Assembly (NCBI RefSeq): GCF_022565775.1
Contig: NZ_JAIUMC010000006.1
Location: forward strand, 1-64,000
DNA length: 64,000 bases
Direction of reading: 5' to 3'
DNA from: Natronospirillum sp.
Lineage (GTDB): Bacteria > Pseudomonadota > Gammaproteobacteria > Pseudomonadales > Natronospirillaceae
The position numbers were made by a program, and so were the translations under genes. Under the pieces are notes generated by a model. It was not told where the DNA came from and ran no database searches. It worked only from the letters and a program-made list of their open reading frames with translations. The first letter of the stretch is position 1. Each line of letters starts with the position of its first letter. Positions 25,891-34,239 of the stretch are shown piece by piece.

Positions 25891-28428
25891 TCAACGCTGG
25901 CCCTTGGGCTCTTTTCGCAAACGGGATTCCAATTGTTTGGTGTCGGTGATATCGAACATGGTGATCACCACTCCATCAATCACATTGTCGAGCCGACGAT
26001 AGGGCATGATACTGATTGAAAACCAGCGACCTTCGCTGGTGGCGATCTGCTTTTCGCAGATCTTCAGGGTATCCAATGTTTCCTTTGCGTCTTCTTCCAG
26101 CTCCGGGTATTCCAGAATACTGGTCAGCTCACCCAGCGGGCGGCCCACATCGCTGTCGCGCAGGCTGATGAGTTTGGCCGCACGGGCGGTGTAACGACGC
26201 ACGTTGAGGTTCTGATCCAGAAACAGGATGGCAATCTCTATGCTGTTGAGCACATTCTGCATGTCGCTCTGCGCCAGCGCCAGATCGTCCAGTTTGGTCT
26301 GCAATTCGGTATTGATGGTTTGCAACTCTTCGTTCATCGACTGCATTTCTTCCTTCGATGAGGTCAGCTCTTCATTAGCGGATTGCAGTTCTTCGTTGGT
26401 AGACTGAAGCTCTTCGTTGGAGGCCTGCAACTCCTCCCGGGTCAGAGTCGCCTCTTCGGTCAACTGATCGATGGACTGTTGATAGCGCAGAATCTCCTCA
26501 TCATGGTCATCGGCAGGTACAGACTTTTTGCCGCCGCGGCGGCCCTTGGCGGTCACAGCAGTATCCCGGAATACCACAATGGTCATGTCTTTCAGAGCCG
26601 CCGGATCGCTCAGCGCCTGCACGGTCACGTCGACATGCTGTATGCCATCTCCGGCCTGCACAGGCACACGGTGCAACATCACTGGCTCTTTTTGCAGGGC
26701 CGCCTGCTTCAGCGCCCCATACAGGGGGGTGCGCAACCCTTCGCGCGCCATGGCATGGATATTCCAGTTGGCTTTCCCGGCCGCAGGCTCCAGATATTTG
26801 CCGGTGCGGCCGCTGATATACACGATATCCGCCTCCTGATTCAGCACCACTGCGGCGGGCGAATACACCTGCAACAGCAGATGATCAGCAGCGGTCTGCA
26901 GGTTGTTGCTGCCCTTGGGCGAGACAGAATTGGCCGGCACAGACTGCTCCTTCGACAAGGTGGACAAGGGGGGAAACGACTTCAGCAGGAAATTCGAACC
27001 ACTGATGGAATCATGCCTTAACCGGCGATACAGACGCAATCTCGGCTTCAGGGCTTCAAACAGATGGCTCAATCTGCCAACAGTCTCCGAGCTGCCCAAC
27101 ATCAGCAGCCCGTGGCCCCGAAGGCTGTAGTGGAACAAGGGCAACAGTCGCCGCTGCAGCATGGGGTCAAAGTATATCAGGAGGTTCCGGCAGGCGATAA
27201 GATCCAGCTTGGTGAAAGGCGGGTCAAGAATGACATCGTGCTGGGCGAAAAGCACCTTGTCCCGAATGTCTGGCTTGACCTGATAGCCGCCGGCGGTTTT
27301 GATGAAATGGCGCGCCAGGCGCTGTTTTGACACCTGCTCTTCAATGCCCTTTGGATAGCGACCGGCACGGGCGACCGTGATCGCCTCCTGGCTCAGGTCC
27401 GTGGCAAAAATCTGCAGCGTGATATTGTGCCCTGACGGCAACTGTTCCAGCGCTTCAGTGAAGGTGATGGCCAGAGAGTAAGCCTCCTCGCCGGTAGAAC
27501 ACCCCACCACCCAGGCCCTGAGATCAGAGCCTTGCGGGGTTGTTGCAACGAGGGCTGGCAGGGCTTCTTCATCCAGATACGTCCAGATTTCCGGGTCGCG
27601 AAAGAAGGCCGTCACGCCGATCAGTATCTCCCGAAACAGCAGCTGTACTTCCTGGCTGTTCTCTTCCAGATACTGCACATAGGCCAGCGGCTCGGCAAGC
27701 CCGTGCACCAGCATGCGGCGCTCGATTCGGCGCATCAGGGTACTGGGCTTGTACAGGGAAAAATCGTGCCGGGTCTGTTGCTGCAGTATCTCGATGATGG
27801 CTTCAATGGGCCGCCCGGGCCGTGCCGGTGGCGGCACTTTTGCCTCCGGCTGGTTCCCGGCCGACTCGACCCTGTCAAGATCAAACGCCAGCAGGCGTTC
27901 CGCCAATTCTTCGGCTGGAGCCACTATATCTGCGAAACCGGTGGCTATGGCACTGCGCGGCATGGCATCAAACTCGGCTGAGGCTGGTGCCTGTACCATC
28001 ACCAGACCCCCAGTGGCACGAATCGCCTGAATACCCAGCGTGCCGTCGGAGCCCATACCGGACAGCACAACCGCAATGGCCTGCTCATTCAGCACGGCGG
28101 CCAACGAGGAAAACAGCACATTGATGGGCAGGCGCATTCCCCGGGGCTCCAGGGGTTGACTCAGCCGGATCCGCTCATCAACGACGCGCAACTCTGAATT
28201 GGATGGGATCACATAAACCCGATTGGGCAGGATGAGGCTATCCTGCGCGGCTTCCTCTACCGGCATTCTGGTATATCGTTGCAGCAGCTCCGGCAGCATC
28301 GCTCTTTGCGTGGGGTCCAGGTGCTGCACCACGATAAACGCCAGGCCGGTATCCGGGGGCATATGGCGAAAAAAATCCTCCAGTGCCACCAGGCCTCCCG
28401 CAGAGGCCCCAATGCCGACAATACGCAT
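25891..28428 (-). CDS. CheB-CheR fusion with coiled coil and PAS domain
   Basis: 845 residues. Domain order is CheB methylesterase (about 1-185: GIGASAGG with the catalytic Ser, QHLDP with the His, LSGMGSDGT with the Asp), then CheR methyltransferase (about 205-470: RDPEIWTYL, VVGCSTGEEAYSLA for SAM, CRNLLIYFD). Next comes a linker with a PAS-like part, a long coiled coil of ELQSTNEELQSANEEL type, and a C-terminal PAS domain. There is no receiver domain, as in other CheB-CheR-PAS hybrids. It may modify receptors, or act as a signalling scaffold. Its ATG overlaps the stop of the PAS gene by one base. Confidence 0.92.
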   Translation of the reverse strand: MRIVGIGASAGGLVALEDFFRHMPPDTGLAFIVVQHLDPTQRAMLPELLQRYTRMPVEEAAQDSLILPNRVYVIPSNSELRVVDERIRLSQPLEPRGMRLPINVLFSSLAAVLNEQAIAVVLSGMGSDGTLGIQAIRATGGLVMVQAPASAEFDAMPRSAIATGFADIVAPAEELAERLLAFDLDRVESAGNQPEAKVPPPARPGRPIEAIIEILQQQTRHDFSLYKPSTLMRRIERRMLVHGLAEPLAYVQYLEENSQEVQLLFREILIGVTAFFRDPEIWTYLDEEALPALVATTPQGSDLRAWVVGCSTGEEAYSLAITFTEALEQLPSGHNITLQIFATDLSQEAITVARAGRYPKGIEEQVSKQRLARHFIKTAGGYQVKPDIRDKVLFAQHDVILDPPFTKLDLIACRNLLIYFDPMLQRRLLPLFHYSLRGHGLLMLGSSETVGRLSHLFEALKPRLRLYRRLRHDSISGSNFLLKSFPPLSTLSKEQSVPANSVSPKGSNNLQTAADHLLLQVYSPAAVVLNQEADIVYISGRTGKYLEPAAGKANWNIHAMAREGLRTPLYGALKQAALQKEPVMLHRVPVQAGDGIQHVDVTVQALSDPAALKDMTIVVFRDTAVTAKGRRGGKKSVPADDHDEEILRYQQSIDQLTEEATLTREELQASNEELQSTNEELQSANEELTSSKEEMQSMNEELQTINTELQTKLDDLALAQSDMQNVLNSIEIAILFLDQNLNVRRYTARAAKLISLRDSDVGRPLGELTSILEYPELEEDAKETLDTLKICEKQIATSEGRWFSISIMPYRRLDNVIDGVVITMFDITDTKQLESRLRKEPKGQR

Positions 28429-29054
28429 CAGAACGGATTGATGTTGGCGTCTGCATCTCCACTGTGGGAGATCGCCAGCATGACACTGTCATCGGTCGGA
28501 CCGACTCTGGCATTGATGGACAGGGGGTATTCAGGGCGATCAGCCAACCGCACCAGACAAGTGGCCCCAGAGCTCATGGTTTCCACCCGGTGCAACATGG
28601 ATGCCAGCGCTTTGCGACTCAGCGGAGCCAGGTACTGGGCCAGAGTTTGCCCCTCGGCGTGGTCCAGAGGTATACCCAACAAGGTAGCGGCGGCAAGGTT
28701 GCTGTCCATCAACTGGCCGCCCCGATCGACTACCACGCAAGCCGTTGGCGCATTTCTGAACAGAGCCCGATAGTAGACCAGTTCTGCCGTTGCCTCTCTT
28801 TCGCTGGCCAGAATCTGCTCTACCAACAGATCCAGCTCTACCTGATGCGTCTGCAATTCATGCAGCAGTTTCAGCGCATCCGCAGCGAACTCAGGGTTGC
28901 TGGCGCGGCGATAGAGCAGCTCCAGTGCCTCGACACCCAGATGACCACCGCCAATATCAGAGGCCACTGCAGCACCCTCGCGAATCAGCTTCTCAGCTTT
29001 TTCCCGGAGCTGATCCCGGCTCTCGGCGCGAGCGCGTTCCTTTTGCGTTGTCAT
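28428..29054 (-). CDS. PAS-domain signalling protein, partner of the CheB-CheR fusion
   Basis: About 208 residues from ATG 29054, which has AAGG eight bases upstream; the track start at 29114 adds 20 residues without a better site. The N-terminal part is a charged helical region (KERARAESRDQLREKAEKLI, then LHELQTHQVELDLLVEQI). The PAS domain spans about 105-190 (YRALFRNAPTACVVVDRGGQLMDSN and onward). No output domain is present. The coupled stop-start (TGATG) with the CheB-CheR gene suggests the two proteins act together, perhaps as sensor input. Confidence 0.82.
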   Translation of the reverse strand: MTTQKERARAESRDQLREKAEKLIREGAAVASDIGGGHLGVEALELLYRRASNPEFAADALKLLHELQTHQVELDLLVEQILASEREATAELVYYRALFRNAPTACVVVDRGGQLMDSNLAAATLLGIPLDHAEGQTLAQYLAPLSRKALASMLHRVETMSSGATCLVRLADRPEYPLSINARVGPTDDSVMLAISHSGDADANINPF

Positions 29055-29207
29055 AGTGGCTACCTTGATACCAAGCGTTGCGGATAAGCCCATACTACGC
29101 TGCGCAACCCGCATTAGACAGAGCCTTTCGCCAAACCACTGTACTTTTGACCACTATGTGCGGTGGCGAACAGAATACCTTGCTCCCGGCTGTTAATTTG
29201 CGTCATA

Positions 29208-29294
29208 CAAGGAGAGTCTGCGTGCCGCTCAGGTGCGCAAGTGCAGAGCCCCTATGGGCCTCTGTCAGCTCCGCATTCAAGGGAGCAAGTTGCA
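29208..29294 (+). promoter_or_regulatory. 5' leader of lipoprotein-OmpA operon B, shared with operon A
   Basis: CAAGGAGAGTCTGC, a GCCC-CTAT-GGGC hairpin, TCAGCTCCG and GGGAG appear in the same order as in the leader at 24519-24603. The stem at the equivalent position is built from different bases, which argues for conserved structure rather than recent copying alone. Confidence 0.45.
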
Positions 29295-29693
29295 ATGAAT
29301 CATTATCTGGCCGCTGTTGTGCACAGACCCTTTTCTCTGTTTTGCAGTCTGGCACTGGTTGCCCTGCTGGCCGCCTGTGCGTCAACACCCTCCGCTCCTA
29401 CCGAGTCTCTGACTGCCGCCCGCGATGCAATCGCCAGTGCCGAGCAGGCCGGCGCCCGTCAGCATGCTGGGGCCGAACTTGAAGAAGCCCAGCAGCAACT
29501 CGCCCGAGCTGAAGAGGCCGTGATCGCAGAAGCCATGGTCGAAGCGGACTGGCTGGCGCAGCAAGCCCGGATAACCGCCGAACTGGCCATGGCCAGAACC
29601 GAGTCTGCCCGAGCCACCGAAGTCAATCGAGACATGCGGCGCGCAGCAGAAGCCCTTGAAACCGAAATGCAACGGCAGGGAGACCAGCAATGA
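29295..29693 (+). CDS. DUF4398-type lipoprotein (copy B)
   Basis: 132 residues, clearly paralogous to the lipoprotein at 24604: the same LLAAC lipobox followed by ASTPSAPTESL, AARDAIASAEQAGARQHAG and LAQQARITAELAMARTES. Copy B has a slightly longer C-terminal helix. ATG 29295 has GGGAG upstream; the track start at 29163 lies in the leader. It overlaps the next gene by four bases (ATGA). Function unknown, probably an outer-membrane or periplasmic helical lipoprotein working with the coupled OmpA-like partner. Confidence 0.85.
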   Translation: MNHYLAAVVHRPFSLFCSLALVALLAACASTPSAPTESLTAARDAIASAEQAGARQHAGAELEEAQQQLARAEEAVIAEAMVEADWLAQQARITAELAMARTESARATEVNRDMRRAAEALETEMQRQGDQQ

Positions 29694-30664
29694 ACAGGAT
29701 ATCAATCAGGAAAGTCGGATCCGGCGGCAAGGCCGGACTCACTATGGCTCTGGCCAGTTTACTGTTGACTGCCTGCGCCATGGGGCCGGTCAGCCCGGAT
29801 GGCTCTGCACAAGCTCGGGACAGACTGAACGAACTGCAATCAGATGCTCAGATAGCCGACAGTGCCCGCACTGAACTGCGCGAAGCGGAAGAGGCCGTGC
29901 GGCTTGCCGAGCAGCCCCTGAACAGTGGTGATCGGGCCCTCGGCGAACATCGGGTCTATATGGCCAACCAGAAAGTGGAGATCGCCCGGGCGAAGGCCAT
30001 TTCAAGGCTGGCTGAATCAGAGCGGCAGCAGATGGTCGAAGAGCGCGATGCCGCCCGCCTGGCGGCCCGCACACGGGAAGCAGATCGAGCCCGCGCCCAG
30101 ATGGAGGCCCGAGCTCTGGAAGCGGATGAGGATCGCGCTGAAATGCAGGCCCGTGCAGAGGAGTCGGAAAGTGAGCGCGCTGAAATGCAGGCTCGTGCCG
30201 ATGAATCAGACAGAACCCGTGAAGACATGGACGCTGCACTCGGAACCTCGGCACTGGCGGCAGCTGACCTGCAGAGCCGGATTGATGAACTCGAAGCTCG
30301 CCCTGCACCTCGTGGTCTGGTACTGACACTGGGAGATGTGCTTTTTGAGACCGGCAGCTCGTCTCTTGAAGGTGGTTCCGGTCACACGCTGGATAACCTG
30401 GTGGCATTCCTTCACGAGTATCCGGACCGATACGTGGTCATTGAAGGGCACACGGACAATGTGGGCAGCGCGGCGTTCAATCAGACTCTGTCAGTGCAGC
30501 GCGCAGAGTCTGTGCGCGAATACCTGACAGACCACGGTATTCCGCGCAGCCGAATTGCAGTAGCCGGTTTTGGCCTGGACCGACCTGTGGCCAGCAATGA
30601 CAGTGCTACCGGGCGACAGCAAAACCGTCGTGTCGAAGTCATCATTGAAAACCAGGATCAATAA
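29690..30664 (+). CDS. DUF4398 plus OmpA-like peptidoglycan-binding lipoprotein (copy B)
   Basis: 324 residues. Lipobox LLTAC, then a DUF4398-like helix whose C-terminal end is expanded by three near-identical 14-residue repeats (about 135-176). The OmpA domain at the C terminus has LGDVLFETGSSSLEGG and EGHTDNVGSAAFNQTLSVQRAESV, with the peptidoglycan-binding Asp and Arg. It is paralogous to 24981-25805 but 50 residues longer, mostly from the repeats, so its periplasmic reach would be greater. It is coupled to copy B lipoprotein and is followed three bases later by a diguanylate cyclase gene. Confidence 0.88.
   Translation: MNRISIRKVGSGGKAGLTMALASLLLTACAMGPVSPDGSAQARDRLNELQSDAQIADSARTELREAEEAVRLAEQPLNSGDRALGEHRVYMANQKVEIARAKAISRLAESERQQMVEERDAARLAARTREADRARAQMEARALEADEDRAEMQARAEESESERAEMQARADESDRTREDMDAALGTSALAAADLQSRIDELEARPAPRGLVLTLGDVLFETGSSSLEGGSGHTLDNLVAFLHEYPDRYVVIEGHTDNVGSAAFNQTLSVQRAESVREYLTDHGIPRSRIAVAGFGLDRPVASNDSATGRQQNRRVEVIIENQDQ
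30092..30217 (+). repeat. Three tandem 42-base coding repeats (14 residues each)
   Basis: Repeat units read RAQMEARALEADED, RAEMQARAEESESE and RAEMQARADESDRT. The period of 14 residues is two coiled-coil heptads, so gain or loss of a unit would keep helix phase. The paralogue at 24981 lacks them. Confidence 0.8.
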
Positions 30665-30666
30665 CC

Positions 30667-31713
30667 ATGCTGAACTTCTGGAAGCACCTTCACTCTGTGG
30701 AGCCTGACTCCGGGAAAGTATTGAAGGGCGGCGTCTTTCCGGCCCGCCATTTTCTGGTGCAGGATCTGAAAGCCAAGGTTAAAGCCCCAACCAGAAGGGA
30801 CAAGGCCACCGAGCAGAAAGACTGGGCGCATGTGCTGCTCGACTTTATTGGTGATTCGGTGCTGAGTACCGACATTGATGCCAAGATCACTTACATGAAC
30901 GCGGCCGCCGAGAAGCTGATTGGCTTCAGTCGGCAAGAAGCCATTGGTCGGCCCGTGCAAGAGATCTTTCGGGTGATAGACGTTACAACCCGCGAGCCCA
31001 GAGCCAATCTTGCCCGGCAGGTTATGGACACCGGTTTTGCCGTTGGGCTGCACAACAGTGCCCTGCTGATCACTCGCGATGGCCGTGAAGTGGCCATTGA
31101 AGACGCTGCGGAGCCACTGCGCAACGGGATTGGTGTCATTGTTGGTGCTCTGGTGAAGTTTCATGACTCGCGCTATTCCGCCGAAACAACAGCCCGCATG
31201 GCCTACCTGGCCCAGCACGACGCCCTGACCGGGTTACTCAACCGGCACTCCTTTGCCGAGCGCTTTGAACAGGCTTCGGCACTGGCTGAACGGCACCAGA
31301 AGAAAATGGTGATGTTGTTTGTCGATCTGGACAACTTCAAGGAGGTCAACGACACCCTGGGGCACAGCAGCGGAGATGCCATACTCAAGTCTCTGGGGCG
31401 CAAACTGGTGCAATGTGTGCGCACAACAGATCTTGTCTGTCGATATGGTGGCGACGAGTTCCTGATTCTTTTGAGCGATCTTACAGATCACGAGCAGGCT
31501 TTTGCCGTGGTGGACAAAGTCCGTTATGCGGCCGCCGAACTGCGCGACTACAGTGGCCATGAGATTTCGCTTGAACTCAGCATCGGCGTCAGCATATTCC
31601 CGGATCATGGCACCACTTTGGATAAGCTCCTGCCCCATGCCGACGCCGACATGTATACCGTCAAAGCCTGTCACAGAAGAAGCCGCCTGCAACCACCGAC
31701 AGGCAACGAGTAG
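30667..31713 (+). CDS. PAS-GGDEF diguanylate cyclase, cytoplasmic
   Basis: 348 residues without membrane helices. The PAS domain (about 55-165) starts LDFIGDSVLSTDIDAKITYMNAAAEKLIG. The GGDEF domain follows with DALTGLLNRHSF and YGGDEF; RTTD just upstream forms an RxxD inhibitory site. It should make c-di-GMP in response to a PAS-bound cofactor or partner. The usual end motif (AMYxAKxxGRN) is degenerate here as DMYTVKACHRRS. It starts three bases after the OmpA-like gene of operon B, so it is probably cotranscribed, linking c-di-GMP to that envelope operon. Confidence 0.9.
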   Translation: MLNFWKHLHSVEPDSGKVLKGGVFPARHFLVQDLKAKVKAPTRRDKATEQKDWAHVLLDFIGDSVLSTDIDAKITYMNAAAEKLIGFSRQEAIGRPVQEIFRVIDVTTREPRANLARQVMDTGFAVGLHNSALLITRDGREVAIEDAAEPLRNGIGVIVGALVKFHDSRYSAETTARMAYLAQHDALTGLLNRHSFAERFEQASALAERHQKKMVMLFVDLDNFKEVNDTLGHSSGDAILKSLGRKLVQCVRTTDLVCRYGGDEFLILLSDLTDHEQAFAVVDKVRYAAAELRDYSGHEISLELSIGVSIFPDHGTTLDKLLPHADADMYTVKACHRRSRLQPPTGNE

Positions 31714-31715
31714 AG

Positions 31716-32435
31716 TCAGAGAGTCAGCGGACGAACTTCCAGACGATCGGTTTCCTTTTTGACCACGGCGTAGCACTCGCAGCAGCGGGCCTCAAGCTTC
31801 TTGCGGTCCACCACCGTGATATGCCCGCGCCGGTACTCGATAATTCCCAGTCGCTGCAGTTTGCCCGCAGCTTCCGTGACACCTTCACGACGCACCCCCA
31901 GCATGTTGGCGATCAGTTCCTGCGTCATATCCAGGCGATTGGTATCCAGGCGATCCAGTGACAGCAGCAGCCAGCGGCACAACTGCTGCTCAATGGCATG
32001 GTGCCGGTTGCATACCGCAGTCTGTGACATCTGTGTAATCAAGGCCTGGGTGAAGCGCAGGGTAAGAATGCGTATTTCGGATTGGGCGTTGAATTCCTGC
32101 TTCAGGTCCGTGGCCAACATTCTGTAGGCGGTGCCCTTGCTCTGCACCACCAGTCGATTGGGCGTACTGTCGCTGCCCATCACCACGGACACCCCGACCA
32201 AGCCTTCACGACCGACCACCGAGATTTCAGCGGAGGAGCCGCTTATGGTTTCGTACAACAGTGAAACAATACAGTCGATCGGAAAGTAGATGTAGTCAAT
32301 CGATTGGCCGGACTCATAAATCACTTCACCCAGCGCCATCTCAACGTGGGTCAGTTTCGGTAATATGCGGCGTCGGGCGTCTTCCGATAGGACCGCTAAA
32401 ATGCGGTTTCTTAGTGGGTCGTGTGCATCTTTCAT
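31716..32435 (-). CDS. Crp/Fnr-family transcriptional regulator
   Basis: About 239 residues from ATG 32435 (AAGGA five bases upstream); the track start adds ten residues. An N-terminal cyclic-nucleotide-type beta-roll (LGEVIYESGQSIDYIYFPIDCIVSLLYET) is followed by a dimer helix and a winged HTH with MTQELIANMLGVRREGVTEAAGKLQRLGII. The FPxxxxxSLL pattern and VGREGLVGV are typical of Crp/Fnr proteins annotated as stress regulators. There is no Fnr-type N-terminal Cys cluster; CCECY lies at the C terminus. Effector unknown. It is convergent with the PAS-GGDEF gene (stops two bases apart). Confidence 0.88.
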   Translation of the reverse strand: MKDAHDPLRNRILAVLSEDARRRILPKLTHVEMALGEVIYESGQSIDYIYFPIDCIVSLLYETISGSSAEISVVGREGLVGVSVVMGSDSTPNRLVVQSKGTAYRMLATDLKQEFNAQSEIRILTLRFTQALITQMSQTAVCNRHHAIEQQLCRWLLLSLDRLDTNRLDMTQELIANMLGVRREGVTEAAGKLQRLGIIEYRRGHITVVDRKKLEARCCECYAVVKKETDRLEVRPLTL

Positions 32436-33061
32436 TCTGGTCCTTGGGCAAATCCTGTAGAGCAAGAAAACCTGCCCGAATGGACTGCTGGCTAGTGCTT
32501 ACTTCGCACATCACCACCATTGCTGAAAGACTCAAAATGCAACAAATTGGCAGGTACTGCTCCTCACAACCATGTGAGAAGGACTCCCCTTGCTCCCTCG
32601 GCGTTTTGGGCCGACATCGAGAGCTTAACCCACCCTCAAACCGAAGCAGGGGGAGGACGTTCAGTGTACCACCTATCAAGCCGGAACGTTCGAATTTATT
32701 GTTAAATGTAAATGCTTTCACTAACACGGTTAAACAGGGACAGTGGGCGGCTCTACCAGACACCAGACAGGGCTACCGATAATCAGCGACGAGGCGCCCG
32801 GATTTCACGGTTTCTGCTTCGTGCATGGTTTCCCGCCAAGGTTCCTGCAACGCCGCTTCATACCAGTCCCGCATGGCGGGCAAAGCCCAGAATATGGTTG
32901 ACCCAGGCTTGTGAAATCTTGCTCAGGGGCCGCCATTCTCAGCGCTGTTTTTCTACTCGAAAGTGCGGCAGCGAACAGAGCACCCAGTTCCTTTCTGCAA
33001 GACTTCCCACAGCTCAGTCACCTTGCCATGGATATCCGCAGATAAAACCAGAGGGGCAGGG
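32436..33061. other. Intergenic region of about 626 bases, no supported gene
   Basis: The short track ORFs here have no recognisable sequence or good start sites. One perfect hairpin (CTCACA-ACCA-TGTGAG, 32563-32578) and an AT-rich stretch around 32690-32735 could belong to the divergent promoters of the Crp/Fnr and PRC-barrel genes. Nothing else stands out. Confidence 0.5.
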
Positions 33062-33559
33062 ATGACTGAGCCCTTTGGAAGACCAATAGTACATCAAGAT
33101 GGAGACTCACTCATGGGCCCGAACGCTGAAGACGATGTAAGGAATAACGACCTGCTTTCCGGTGATGAACCCGACAAATGGAGTCATGACCTTCGCGCCA
33201 AAGATGGTATTGATCGCATCAGTGAAGAGGAAAACGCTCTTTTCGATCTTACACCGAATGAACTGAAGAACACGGAAGTCGTGGGCTCGGATGGCAAGAC
33301 CATCGGCAAGATCAAGAACGTAGTCGGTAGCAAGACCAGTGATGATGTCTATGCCGTTGTGTCGCAGGGTGGCCTGATGGGCATTGGCGCTCACGAATTT
33401 CTTATTCCGCTGGATGAATTGACGCAAGTGAACAACGACCAGGTGCGCGCTGATTTCAACGAGGCTATCGCAAAGGATCGTCCGGAATATGAATCCGACA
33501 ATTTCTCGGAAATGGACCCTGCTCAACCCGTCTTCGAATACTCCTATTTGACTCGCTAA
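33062..33559 (+). CDS. PRC-barrel domain protein
   Basis: About 165 residues from ATG 33062 (GAGG upstream); ATG 33113 with GGAG eight bases upstream is equally credible and would give about 148. The PRC-barrel spans about residues 78-150: ELKNTEVVGSDGKTIGKIKNVVG, YAVVSQGGLMGIGAHEFLIPLDEL. The N-terminal part is acidic and probably disordered. PRC-barrel proteins of this stand-alone kind are common in stress-induced gene sets; the molecular role is unclear. Begins a block of membrane and stress genes reaching 36.1 kb. Confidence 0.85.
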   Translation: MTEPFGRPIVHQDGDSLMGPNAEDDVRNNDLLSGDEPDKWSHDLRAKDGIDRISEEENALFDLTPNELKNTEVVGSDGKTIGKIKNVVGSKTSDDVYAVVSQGGLMGIGAHEFLIPLDELTQVNNDQVRADFNEAIAKDRPEYESDNFSEMDPAQPVFEYSYLTR

Positions 33560-33578
33560 CCATGAAAAGGACAGCTGG

Positions 33579-34199
33579 CTACTGATGCACGGGCACCAGG
33601 TGCCGGCTGCCCGAGACAATAAAGACAATGGCCAGCAGTACGCCGAACAACAGCGCCGAAAATATCCAGAATGCAAGCAAAGCCGAAGAAGGAGCCGTCG
33701 TCTCGACTGGTTCAGGTGTTGCCTGTTCAGTGACAGTAACAGGGACGCTCTGTCTCGCCTGAGTCACTATCGTGGCCAAACGTTCCTGTGCCTTCTGCTC
33801 GGTAAGCCCGGTCTGGCTGGCTACGAGCCGAACGGCATGACGGTAGTCTTCTGCGCTCAGTCGGTCATCAATCAGATCGCGCATCAAAAAAGCCCACAAT
33901 TCGACATGACCATCACCCTCGGCAAGCGGATTGATATCGACACCGGGAGCGCTGCGCAACAATGAATCAATAGGATCCTTGGCGCCTTGAACGCCGCTGT
34001 CGGCTGCCAACTCTGTCAGTGTTTCTGTCGAGCTGGAGGCGCCATCGAGCGCATCGTCCGAGAAGGGTGACGCCGCCTGAAGATCCATGCCATGGCCAGG
34101 AGTCAGCAGTACAAAACAGAGCACAGCAGCGAAAGGAGCACAAACCAGCATGGATCCTGAAGATCCACTGGCCAGGCCGTCAGCCGATACGATTAGCAT
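33579..34199 (-). CDS. Two-pass membrane protein with a short helical repeat domain
   Basis: 206 residues. An N-terminal hydrophobic segment (about 16-33, signal or TM) and a C-terminal TM helix (about 177-199, LLAFWIFSALLFGVLLAIVFIV) flank a periplasmic or cytoplasmic middle. The middle holds LSAEDYRHAVRLVASQTGLTEQKAQERLATIVTQAR, a short helical module also common in alpha-proteobacterial membrane proteins of unknown function. The start at 34199 has GGGAGGG six bases upstream, an excellent ribosome site. Function not known. It lies downstream of the AI-2E-family gene and is likely cotranscribed with it. Confidence 0.78.
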   Translation of the reverse strand: MLIVSADGLASGSSGSMLVCAPFAAVLCFVLLTPGHGMDLQAASPFSDDALDGASSSTETLTELAADSGVQGAKDPIDSLLRSAPGVDINPLAEGDGHVELWAFLMRDLIDDRLSAEDYRHAVRLVASQTGLTEQKAQERLATIVTQARQSVPVTVTEQATPEPVETTAPSSALLAFWIFSALLFGVLLAIVFIVSGSRHLVPVHQ

Positions 34200-34239
34200 A
34201 AAGAATCCCTCCCATGCATGAGAATGGCTCTCTCACACA

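Noticed and set aside
32261-32782. Track ORFs of 173 and 140 residues upstream of the Crp/Fnr gene
   Set aside because: They overlap the Crp/Fnr start or each other in antisense, lack ribosome sites and show low-complexity, unconserved-looking composition.
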